Positions 1-6,493 of a stretch of DNA of 46,011 nt are shown piece after piece (position 1 is the stretch's first letter; each line of letters starts with the position of its first letter). Position numbers and translations under genes: made by a program. The notes under the pieces are model-generated. The model had not been told where the DNA came from, did no database searches, and saw only the letters and a list, made by a program, of their open reading frames with translations. Source of the stretch: DASTWM01 sp035765855. Lineage in GTDB: Bacteria > Chloroflexota > Chloroflexia > Chloroflexales > Roseiflexaceae. The stretch covers positions 1 through 46,011 of the forward strand of contig DASTWM010000422.1 in the NCBI GenBank assembly GCA_035765855.1, read 5' to 3'.

Positions 1-70
1 CGGAACAGGCGGCGGGTACGGGCTAAGGGGCGGTCTGTCTGCATGTCGACCTCTGCACGCCCCTGTGCCA

Positions 71-187
71 GTGGCGTGCGCAGCGCGCGGTGGTCCCACC
101 CTGCTCCATCCCGAACCAGGCCGTGAAACACCGCAGCACCGTAGGTACTCGCGGGGTCCCGCTGGGAGACAAGGTCCGCGCGCCCAC
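71..187 (+). rRNA. rrf: 5S ribosomal RNA
   Basis: The central stretch around 96-112 matches the conserved 5S core (CCATCCCGAACC). The terminal helix can be drawn between GGCGTGCG at 73-80 and CGCGCGCC at 177-184, all eight positions pairing with one G-U. The length of about 115-118 nt is normal. The exact ends are uncertain by a few bases. The initiator tRNA follows after only about 5 nt, so both are probably processed from the same rRNA transcript. Bases 1-70 look like 23S-5S spacer; no 23S sequence was recognised in them. Confidence 0.85.
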
Positions 188-191
188 CCAG

Positions 192-266
192 CGCGGCGTG
201 GAGCAGTGGCAGCTCGTCGGGCTCATAACCCGAAGGTCGGTGGTTCGAATCCACCCGCCGCTACCA
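192..266 (+). tRNA. Initiator tRNA-Met (CAT anticodon)
   Basis: A complete cloverleaf can be folded: acceptor 192-198/256-262, D stem GAGC/GCTC (201-204/212-215), anticodon stem 217-221/229-233 with loop CTCATAA (anticodon CAT at 224-226), T stem 239-243/251-255 and encoded CCA at 264-266. Three features mark it as the initiator: three G:C pairs next to the anticodon loop, an A11:U24 pair in the D stem, and an unpaired 1:72 position. Here the mismatch is C1 x U72, whereas the textbook enterobacterial form is C1 x A72. Confidence 0.93.
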
Positions 267-313
267 CCCAAACACCCTCAGACGTTTTATGCGTCTGAGG
301 GTGTTTGGGTTTA
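267..313 (+). terminator. Rho-independent terminator of the 5S-tRNA operon
   Basis: An 18-bp perfect inverted repeat lies at 267-284 and 292-309 (arm CCCAAACACCCTCAGACG) with a 7-nt loop, followed by TTTATT. It begins on the base directly after the tRNA CCA end, so the end of the stable RNA operon is sharply defined. Confidence 0.9.
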
Positions 314-333
314 TTGTATGTACCTGCTTATGG

Positions 334-339
334 TACAAT
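334..339 (+). promoter_or_regulatory. Possible -10 element (TACAAT) after the rRNA terminator
   Basis: TACAAT lies about 57 nt before the ATG at 396. No convincing -35 box sits at 16-18 bp (TTATTG at 311-316 is a poor match). This is a weak call that rests only on the hexamer and its position between a terminator and a start codon. Confidence 0.25.
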
Positions 340-395
340 CCCTCTACACCACCCTGGTTATACATCATGTGCAGCCGCCTGCGCGGGCGAACTCA

Positions 396-680
396 ATGCA
401 GAGCGCGACAATTCTTGTTGTTGAAGATGATCAGCATATTCTGGATGTGCTGGTAACATGTTTGCGGGCGGATGGGTTCCGCGTGCATACTGCCAACAAC
501 GGATTGGCGGCAGTTGAGCAGGTTCGCATCGCTCGGCCTGCCCTCGTTATTCTTGATTCCATGCTTCCGAGGATTGACGGCCTGGAGGTGTGCCGGCGCA
601 TTCAGCAAGAGCGGGATGTGTATGTGTTCATTATCATGCATGATAACAGACGTGCAGACACAAGGAGCGTTTCATGCTGA
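396..680 (+). pseudogene. Truncated response regulator receiver domain
   Basis: The 94-residue product starts like a normal CheY/OmpR receiver. It has the acidic pair in VVEDD (about residues 9-10), a phospho-acceptor Asp in LVILDSMLP and the helix GLEVCRRIQQERDVYV. After strand beta-4 the sequence becomes unrelated (FIIMHDNRRADTRSVSC) and stops. The conserved Thr/Ser and the beta-5 Lys of the switch are therefore missing, as is any output domain. The stop overlaps the ATG of the next gene by 7 nt. It is most likely the stump of a response regulator whose 3' part was lost. A functional mini-protein is less likely. The ATG at 396 starts directly at the conserved fold; no clear Shine-Dalgarno sequence is visible. 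Confidence 0.6.
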
Positions 681-1396
681 TTAAAGTGTGCTTGAACGGT
701 GGGCGTGGGCGCGACGAGCATCCCGCGCTGCCATTTACTCCAGCGGAGCTGGCCCAGGCTGCGCGCGCCGCGGTTGATGCTGGCGCAGGCGCAGTGCATA
801 TGCATCCCCGCAATGCCCGTGGCGCGCAGTCGCTCGCCGCCGATGATGTCGCTGCGGCGGTCGCCGCCGTGCGCGCCGCATGTCCCGGCGTGCCAGTTGG
901 CGGCACAACGATCGACATGATCGAGCCGGACGTGACGAAGCGGGTGGCGCTGCTGCGCAGCTGGACGGTGCTGCCGGACTTTGTTTCGGTCAATTTTTCG
1001 GAGCATGGCACGCGGGACGTGTGCGATGCATTGCTGCAAAAGGGTGTTGGGATCGAGGCGGGGCTGGCGAACGCGGATGATGTGCGCCTCTTGCTGTCGC
1101 TCGGCCTTGCCGACACATGCGTGCGGCTCATGTTCGAGCCAGATGAGCAGCACGTCGCCGAGGCGCTTGAAAACGTGCGCGCCATGGAAACCCTGCTCGA
1201 CGCCGCGCATGTGCAGACGCCGCGCCTGCTCCACGGCTTTGAGCACAGCGCGTGGCCGCTGCTCGACATTGCGCTTCAGCGCGGCTACGACACGCGGATC
1301 GGCTTTGAAGATACGCTGTTCATGCCGGACGGCAGCCGCGCACCCAGCAATGCGGCGCTGGTTGCGGCTGCACGCGAACGCGTGAAATCATCATGA
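674..1396 (+). CDS. DUF849 / BKACE family (beta-keto acid cleavage enzyme)
   Basis: This 240-residue protein belongs to the Kce/BKACE family. Its members condense a beta-keto acid with acetyl-CoA and cleave it, using a divalent metal held by a His-x-His pair in a TIM barrel. The start LIKVCLNGGRG, the metal motif HMHPRN at about residues 42-47, GGTTID at about 76-81 and GIEAGLAN at about 127-134 are visible. Typical members are 270-310 residues, so this is a short subfamily and the substrate cannot be predicted. AAGGAG at 662-667 precedes the ATG at 674. The end overlaps the convergent EVE gene by a few bases. The family is fairly certain, the reaction less so. Confidence 0.82.
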   Translation: MLIKVCLNGGRGRDEHPALPFTPAELAQAARAAVDAGAGAVHMHPRNARGAQSLAADDVAAAVAAVRAACPGVPVGGTTIDMIEPDVTKRVALLRSWTVLPDFVSVNFSEHGTRDVCDALLQKGVGIEAGLANADDVRLLLSLGLADTCVRLMFEPDEQHVAEALENVRAMETLLDAAHVQTPRLLHGFEHSAWPLLDIALQRGYDTRIGFEDTLFMPDGSRAPSNAALVAAARERVKSS

Positions 1397-1819
1397 TGAT
1401 TGCGCCAGCATCTCTCTGGCGATCAGTTCGTAGTCGGCATGCGGCATCTCGAAAGCGCCCCAGCGAAACGGGGCACCCCAGCGCTGTTTGTCTTTAATAA
1501 ACGAAAGCTGCGGAATCAGCGGTAAAATCGAAACTTCACGGCAGTTCCAGAACGTCACGTTGCGCCGGAATGGCTCAAAGCCACCGCCCATGTCGGCCTG
1601 GTACACATCGCCATCAGCGACTTCGCCGATCGCGGTGAAGCATTGGCACTTCGTATCTTCGCCGTAGACTGCTTTGGAAGAATAAAAAACAATCTTATCG
1701 CCCGGCTGCATGCGGCGCAGCGGCGCGGCCTTGCCGTGATTGGCCTGCGTGAAACCCCCTTCGATGCCACGCTGCACGTGATCGCGCGATGCGGCGATAA
1801 CCCAGTAGCGTGTTGGCAT
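1391..1819 (-). CDS. EVE domain protein (UPF0310-like)
   Basis: A 142-residue single-domain protein with the EVE hallmarks: N-terminal RYWVIAASRDHV, then RRMQPGDKIVFYSSK at about residues 36-50, FTAIGEV at about 60-66 and a C-terminal PFRWGAFEMPHADYELI segment. EVE domains are PUA-like folds thought to bind modified bases in DNA or RNA. Stand-alone members have no settled role. The start at 1819 has a strong AAGGAGG about 8 nt upstream, while longer in-frame starts read into the regulatory region. It is divergent from a marR gene, and a TATAAT on this strand (1843-1838) lies just upstream of the ribosome site, so the MarR protein may control it. Confidence 0.82.
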   Translation of the reverse strand: MPTRYWVIAASRDHVQRGIEGGFTQANHGKAAPLRRMQPGDKIVFYSSKAVYGEDTKCQCFTAIGEVADGDVYQADMGGGFEPFRRNVTFWNCREVSILPLIPQLSFIKDKQRWGAPFRWGAFEMPHADYELIAREMLAQSS

Positions 1820-1837
1820 GCTTCGCCTCCTTGTGCT

Positions 1838-1869
1838 ATTATAATATAAGTCCCCTGATATTATATCAG
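1838..1869. promoter_or_regulatory. Divergent promoter region with MarR-type palindrome
   Basis: Between the EVE and marR genes lies CTGATATTATATCAG (1855-1869), palindromic except for its centre, with a further half site CTGATA at 1873-1878. A TATAAT -10 box for the EVE gene reads leftward at 1843-1838. The palindrome's size, A+T richness and place between divergent genes fit a MarR-family operator. Binding by the adjacent regulator is an inference. Confidence 0.5.
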
Positions 1870-1891
1870 TGCTCTGATAAAAAGGCGAGCC

Positions 1892-2320
1892 ATGGATCAT
1901 TCTGTCAGCAATCAAATTGGGTATGAACTAAAGCATGCTCAGCATGCATTGCGCTTGAAAATGGATCAGGCGTTGCGCGATCTTGAACTAACCGCGCCAC
2001 AATATGCCGCGTTGAGCGTGCTGGCGGATGAACCGGGCTTATCAAGCGCGACACTGGCACGGCGCTGCTTTGTTACGCCTCAAACGATGAACTCGATTGT
2101 GAAGCAGCTGAAATCAAGTGGCATGATCGAACGGCAGCAGCACCCGGCGCATGGCCGCATTTTGCAGACAACGCTGACGGACGACGGCCAGCGGCGGGTG
2201 CTGCAGGCGCATCAGCTTGTGAGCGAGATCACGTCGCGCATGGTCGCAACGCTTGCGGAAGCGCAGCAGCAGCAATTGTTAGCATGGCTGCGGGCGTGCA
2301 GCGCCGCGCTCGGCTCGTAA
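1892..2320 (+). CDS. MarR-family transcriptional regulator
   Basis: A 142-residue winged-helix protein. The N-terminal dimerisation helix is followed by TAPQYAALSVLADEPGLSS at about residues 31-49. Next come the recognition region ATLARRCFVTPQTMNSIVKQL at about 50-70, a wing RQQHPAHGRILQTTLTDDG at about 76-94 and a C-terminal dimer helix. MarR proteins usually repress divergent or adjacent genes and release DNA when they bind small phenolic or lipophilic ligands or are oxidised. The ATG at 1892 follows GGCGAG weakly. The gene is divergent from the EVE gene and shares the palindrome-bearing spacer with it. The GNAT remnant lies immediately downstream on the other strand. Confidence 0.88.
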   Translation: MDHSVSNQIGYELKHAQHALRLKMDQALRDLELTAPQYAALSVLADEPGLSSATLARRCFVTPQTMNSIVKQLKSSGMIERQQHPAHGRILQTTLTDDGQRRVLQAHQLVSEITSRMVATLAEAQQQQLLAWLRACSAALGS

Positions 2321-2325
2321 CATGC

Positions 2326-2673
2326 TTACGGCGCAAGCCAGTGTTCCATGGTCACAAATTGATGCATGCCGACAGCCTCGGCAAGCATGCGCGAGGCGGC
2401 GTTTTCCTCGTGGAACTGGTAGCGCGGGGTTAAGCCTTGCTGCATGAGCGTATGCAGGGCCGCCTCGACCACATGGCGGGCATGCCTTTGCGACGTTCTT
2501 CGGGCGCGGTATACACGCCGCCAATCTCTCACACATCCTCAAAAATGCGATAGGCAAAACATGTTGCTGCGGGAGCTTCGGCGCGGTACAGCGTGCAGGC
2601 GAACGCTTCGCCCTTGAAGATGCCAATGAGCGACCATGACGACAACCAGATAAATACTGAGTTGTGATTCAAT
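2326..2673 (-). pseudogene. Decayed GNAT-family N-acetyltransferase
   Basis: Reading leftward, the C-terminal half of a GNAT protein is recognisable in pieces. Around 2650-2545 one frame gives a stretch resembling SLIGIFKGEAFACTLYRAE and ends in an in-frame TGA. After that stop the same frame continues with the acetyl-CoA-binding pattern GGVYTAPEERRKG. A one-base shift then gives ARHVVEAALHTLMQQG and the terminal NAASRMLAEAVGMHQF plus a stop at 2326. An internal stop and a frameshift in one domain argue for a dead gene. No intact N-terminus was found. The reading through both lesions was done by eye. Confidence 0.65.
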
Positions 2674-2756
2674 TCACAGTATATGATGCGCATACTGCGG
2701 TGTCAATGCATTTGTTACGCACCTTCGTATAGTTGTGTGCGACCAGGAGGCTTTTA

Positions 2757-2798
2757 ATGCGTAACCAAGCCCAAAAGTACTGTAGACGTACTGCGTGA
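2757..2798 (+). CDS. Possible 13-codon mini-ORF with perfect ribosome site
   Basis: AGGAGG (2745-2750) stands 6 nt before an ATG that opens a 13-residue frame (MRNQAQKYCRRTA). The frame closes about 100 nt upstream of the next gene. The ribosome site is much better than most in the window. It could be a leader peptide, the stump of a deleted gene, or chance. No family can be assigned. Confidence 0.2.
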   Translation: MRNQAQKYCRRTA

Positions 2799-2816
2799 TA
2801 TAGCGTATACTAAAGA

Positions 2817-2822
2817 TATAAT
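2817..2822 (+). promoter_or_regulatory. Candidate -10 box (TATAAT) for the LPNTG-protein gene
   Basis: A consensus TATAAT in an A+T-rich stretch lies 76 nt before the start codon at 2899. No good -35 hexamer is seen at 16-18 bp, so the call is tentative. Confidence 0.35.
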
Positions 2823-2898
2823 CCATAAAGATAGGCTTTCAACACGCTGTTCGCCGTAGTTACGGAGTGAGATGTATTGCTCTGTACAAGGAGTTTGC

Positions 2899-3423
2899 AT
2901 GAAGCGCACGTTTGTGGAAATCTCTTTCGCAGTGCTCGGGATCGCCCTGCTCGTAACAGCGATGGTTTATGCCCCGGTGCCGCCAAGTTTTGCCGCGCCT
3001 GCCCTGGCCATTACCGGCACTCCAACTGAGCCGCCGACGAACACTCCGCCGCCTCCGACAGATACTCCGCCGCCACCAACGAATACGCCACCGCCCGGCC
3101 CGACGAACACACCTGGCCCGACGGATACGCCACCGCCCGGTCCGACGGACACGCCGCGCCCAACCAATCCGCCAAGCCATAAGAAAACACCGACTCCGAC
3201 AGCCACACTAACGCCGACGCTGACACCGGAGCCGCCAACCAATACGCTGGAGCCAGCGACGCCGTCGCCGGTGCCAGCGACGCCAACCCGCGTTCCGGCG
3301 CTGCTGCCGAACACCGGCGCAGGCGACGGCGGGTCGTCGGATACGTCGTTGCCGCTGGCAGTGCTTGGCCTCGGCGCAATCAGCGTCAGTGTGTTGTTGC
3401 GCCTGCGACGGCGTCATACATAG
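2899..3423 (+). CDS. Pro/Thr-rich surface protein with LPNTG anchor
   Basis: A 174-residue exported protein. An N-terminal signal or anchor segment lies at about residues 8-33, ending near FAAPALA. A low-complexity stalk at about 40-132 follows, made of repeats such as TNTPPP, TDTPPP and GPTDTP. LPNTG sits at 136-140, then a short linker, a hydrophobic helix at about 151-167 and the Arg-rich tail RLRRRHT. This is the layout of a sortase substrate: sorting motif, membrane helix, positive tail. There is no folded domain between the signal and the anchor, so it may be a wall-spanning stalk or a remnant of a larger protein. AAGGAG (2888-2893) lies 5 nt before the ATG at 2899, which decides against the earlier in-frame start. 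No sortase gene is in the window. Confidence 0.75.
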   Translation: MKRTFVEISFAVLGIALLVTAMVYAPVPPSFAAPALAITGTPTEPPTNTPPPPTDTPPPPTNTPPPGPTNTPGPTDTPPPGPTDTPRPTNPPSHKKTPTPTATLTPTLTPEPPTNTLEPATPSPVPATPTRVPALLPNTGAGDGGSSDTSLPLAVLGLGAISVSVLLRLRRRHT

Positions 3424-3445
3424 CGCCCGTTCTGCATTTTCCAAC

Positions 3446-3494
3446 AAGCGGATGAGCATGCTGTTCCTTAGCCAGCGCTCATCCGCTTCTTTAT
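3446..3494 (+). terminator. Terminator after the LPNTG-protein gene
   Basis: A 12-bp perfect stem AAGCGGATGAGC / GCTCATCCGCTT (3446-3457 and 3477-3488) is followed by the T-rich CTTTATCT. It lies 23 nt after the stop codon. Confidence 0.75.
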
Positions 3495-3600
3495 CTCTCC
3501 AGGGTACAATAAAAACGAAACTATTCTGCACCAGATGGCGAAGCGCGAAAACGATATACTTACGATCGTCATACGGTTTGCCTTCACCCCATGAGACGCT

Positions 3601-6366
3601 ATGATCACTATTCGCTCTTTCGTTGTTTGCGTTGTCGCCGCGCTATTGCTCCCGTTCTGGAGCCCGTTCGCGGCGTCTGCTCAGCCGTCACAACCATTTC
3701 AGGTGCTGCCACAGCCGGGTGGCGTTGCGATTTCGTGGAGTGGCACGGTGTCAGTTGATTCCTCAGGCGCAGCGCATGTGGCGGGCTGGAGCACGCAGAG
3801 CATTGATGGCGCGCTGCTGCCGGTGCAGTTTGTCGCGTTGCGCGCGCCTGATGGTGCCCAGATCGCGCCCCGTGTCGAACAGGTGTTGAGCCAGCCATGG
3901 CGCGGGTCGATTCGTCATGTTCAATCGATCACACCGCGCCCGCCTGGCGGCGAGGAACGGCCAGATCTTGCGCCGAATCAACTCATTCTCCCAACCTGGC
4001 CGGTGTCGCTCGCGCGTGAGGGGTATGTGCGCGGCGTGCGGGTGGTGGTGCTGGCGATCACCCCAGTATTTGCGCAATCAGGCGTCGTCCGCGCGGCAAC
4101 AAGCCTGCGAGTGACTGTGCCTGGCGTGATGCCGCTGACCGAGCGCGCGTCAGATCTGTTATCCTCCTCCGCCCCATTCATCGCCAACGTCGCGCCGCCC
4201 ACCAATTCAGCGTCAGCAACACAGGCATGGATTGTTCATGTGACTCGCGCGGGCATGCAGGAATTGTCTGTGTCTGCACTGGCTGCCAGCGGCGTCGATC
4301 TGAGCGATCCGGCGCGGCTGCACCTGCGCAAAATGGGTCAGGAAGTGAGCATGGAGGAGGTACGCGACGGAAACGGCACCCTCAGCGCATTGCGCTTCTA
4401 TGCCGCTCCTCCCGGCGACCGCTGGAACGCTGCCGACAGTTACTGGCTGACGCTGGAGTCCACGCCGGGCAGCCGCATGGGCGTGCGTGACGTGACGGCT
4501 GGCAGCGCGCCAGCACAAACTATAGCATTGGAGCGCGGCACATGGCGGGAAAGCCGATTGTACGACTCGTCCATGCCTGGGCCTGGTGGCGATCACTGGT
4601 TTTCCGCCGATCTCAAAACCGGCCCGGATCAGCCCGCCGCGCAGTTCTCCGCGACGTTAACTCCGACGCTGCCACTGGCGAGCGGAACCACAACGCTGAC
4701 GGTGACTGGCGCGGCATACACCCGGAGCCAGCACCAGTTGCAGATCACCATGGGCAGCGCGCAAGCTGGCGCGATCTGGACTGGCAGCGGCAACTGGACG
4801 AAGGTGCTGACATTTTCGGATAATGTGGCGCAGATAACCGGCGCGCTTGTGCCAGGCGCCGTCTACGATGGCGTCGAACTCGATAGTATGTCATGGGAGC
4901 GGCCAGTGGCGCTCGACTTCGGCGGGCGTGGCGCGCAGTTCGTTGGCCTGGCTGGCACATGGCGCTACCAACTGGCGAACGTGCCTGCTGGTGCCGCGCT
5001 GTACGACGTCAGTAACCCGCTGGCACCCGCGCGTCTGACCATGCCCACCAGTGCCACGCAGTTCCAGGATGGCCCAGAGCAGCACACCTATCTGCTGGCT
5101 GGCCCCGGCACGCTGCAAACGCCTGCGATCAGCGCGCAAACGCCTGTGGATCTCAGTGCGCCGCTCAACGCCGATGTGTTGTATATTGCGCCTGCCGCCT
5201 TTCACGGCGCGCTTGTTCCGCTGGTGGCGCGTCGGGGAGCGCAGGGCTACACGGTCCGCATTGTCGATGTGCAGGCGATCTACAACGCATGGAGCTACGG
5301 GCAAGTCGCGCCGGAAGCCATTCGCTCGTTTTTGCGTTACGCCGCCTCCACATGGAGCCGCGCGCCCATGGCGGTGCTGCTGGTCGGCGATGGCACGTCC
5401 GATCCGCTGAATTATACGCGCCACAACAACACGAACTTTATTCCGCCCTACCTTGCCATGGTCGACCCATGGATCGGCGAAACGGCGTGCGAAACGTGTT
5501 ACGCGCAGCTCGACGGCGACCAGCCGCAGACCGGATGGAGCGGCGATGTCATGCCGGATCTTATGATCGGGCGGCTGCCAGTCAAGAGCGCGGACGAATT
5601 GACGGCGGTGGTTGCCAAAATCATCGGCTACGAAACTGCGACGAGCGGCCAATTCTGGCAATCGCAGAATGTGTACGTTGCGGATAACGCCGATCAGGCT
5701 GGCGATTTCGCGGCCTTTGCCGATGCGAGCGCGGCACTCCAGCCAGCTGGCGTTTCAATTGAACGCATTTATTACGATCCAAACTCAAAAGACGACACCG
5801 CAGGCCGCATCGCCGATCCGCTTGTCGCGCATCAGCAAGCCATGGCAGCGATCGAAAGCGGTGCAGGTCTGGTCAATTATGCTGGGCATGGCAATCAGTT
5901 TCAATGGGCCGTGACCGGGCCGCCGCTCCAGGCCGGCCAGCCTGACGATCAGCAATATCTGCTTAATTCGAACGATGTTGGCAATCTCACGAACAGCAAC
6001 AGGCTGCCGATTGTGCTGGAGATGACATGTTTGACCAGCGCATTTCAGGTGCCAGCCTACAGCGGCATGTCGATTGGCGAGCGGTTCGTCGTCAATCCCC
6101 ATGGCGGCGCGGCGGCGGTGTGGGGACCAACCGGCTACGGCGTGGAGCATGGCCATGATGCTTTGCAGGCTGGCTTCTATGGCGCGCTGTGGGCCGGCAG
6201 CGACCGGCGGCTTGGCACGCTCACAACCGCAGGGTATCTCAGGCTCTTTGGAAGCGGTAGCTTTCCTGAGACCATTCGCACCTACGTGCTGCTCGGCGAC
6301 CCGCTCACATCGGCGCAGGTGAGCACCGGCATGCGCTTGCATCTGCCGTTGGTACAAGGAAAATAG
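3601..6366 (+). CDS. Secreted gingipain-like cysteine protease (peptidase family C25)
   Basis: A 921-residue exported protein. A signal peptide occupies about residues 1-28 (hydrophobic core CVVAALLLPF, then AASAQ), followed by a beta-rich N-terminal region of about 500 residues. The C25 catalytic domain lies at about 520-915. Family signatures are MAVLLVGDGTSDP at about 596-608, PDLMIGRLPV at about 654-663, the catalytic His in YAGHG (His763) and the catalytic Cys in LEMTCLTSAF (Cys810), then GGAAAVWGPTG. C25 enzymes cut after Arg or Lys in the founding gingipains. The chain ends in LHLPLVQGK, a short tail shared in pattern with the next secreted protein. The ATG at 3601 lacks a clear Shine-Dalgarno sequence. 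The gene runs convergently into the CSLREA gene. Confidence 0.85.
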   Translation: MITIRSFVVCVVAALLLPFWSPFAASAQPSQPFQVLPQPGGVAISWSGTVSVDSSGAAHVAGWSTQSIDGALLPVQFVALRAPDGAQIAPRVEQVLSQPWRGSIRHVQSITPRPPGGEERPDLAPNQLILPTWPVSLAREGYVRGVRVVVLAITPVFAQSGVVRAATSLRVTVPGVMPLTERASDLLSSSAPFIANVAPPTNSASATQAWIVHVTRAGMQELSVSALAASGVDLSDPARLHLRKMGQEVSMEEVRDGNGTLSALRFYAAPPGDRWNAADSYWLTLESTPGSRMGVRDVTAGSAPAQTIALERGTWRESRLYDSSMPGPGGDHWFSADLKTGPDQPAAQFSATLTPTLPLASGTTTLTVTGAAYTRSQHQLQITMGSAQAGAIWTGSGNWTKVLTFSDNVAQITGALVPGAVYDGVELDSMSWERPVALDFGGRGAQFVGLAGTWRYQLANVPAGAALYDVSNPLAPARLTMPTSATQFQDGPEQHTYLLAGPGTLQTPAISAQTPVDLSAPLNADVLYIAPAAFHGALVPLVARRGAQGYTVRIVDVQAIYNAWSYGQVAPEAIRSFLRYAASTWSRAPMAVLLVGDGTSDPLNYTRHNNTNFIPPYLAMVDPWIGETACETCYAQLDGDQPQTGWSGDVMPDLMIGRLPVKSADELTAVVAKIIGYETATSGQFWQSQNVYVADNADQAGDFAAFADASAALQPAGVSIERIYYDPNSKDDTAGRIADPLVAHQQAMAAIESGAGLVNYAGHGNQFQWAVTGPPLQAGQPDDQQYLLNSNDVGNLTNSNRLPIVLEMTCLTSAFQVPAYSGMSIGERFVVNPHGGAAAVWGPTGYGVEHGHDALQAGFYGALWAGSDRRLGTLTTAGYLRLFGSGSFPETIRTYVLLGDPLTSAQVSTGMRLHLPLVQGK

Positions 6367-6394
6367 CAGATTTCTGCATACCACTGCCATGTTG

Positions 6395-6446
6395 TTTCGA
6401 GCGCAGCGAGCAATTGCTCTGGAGAGATTCCTCACTGCGTTCGAAA
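6395..6446. repeat. Imperfect palindrome between convergent genes
   Basis: Arm TTTCGAGCGCAGCGAG (6395-6410) faces CTCACTGCGTTCGAAA (6431-6446), matching at 14 of 16 positions. It sits in the spacer between the two convergent secreted-protein genes and may serve as a two-way terminator. It has no tandem units, unlike the heptamer elements. Confidence 0.6.
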
Positions 6447-6493
6447 TGACAGACCTTATAGTGTTTACGCGCGATCCCCCTATCTTCCTCAAG

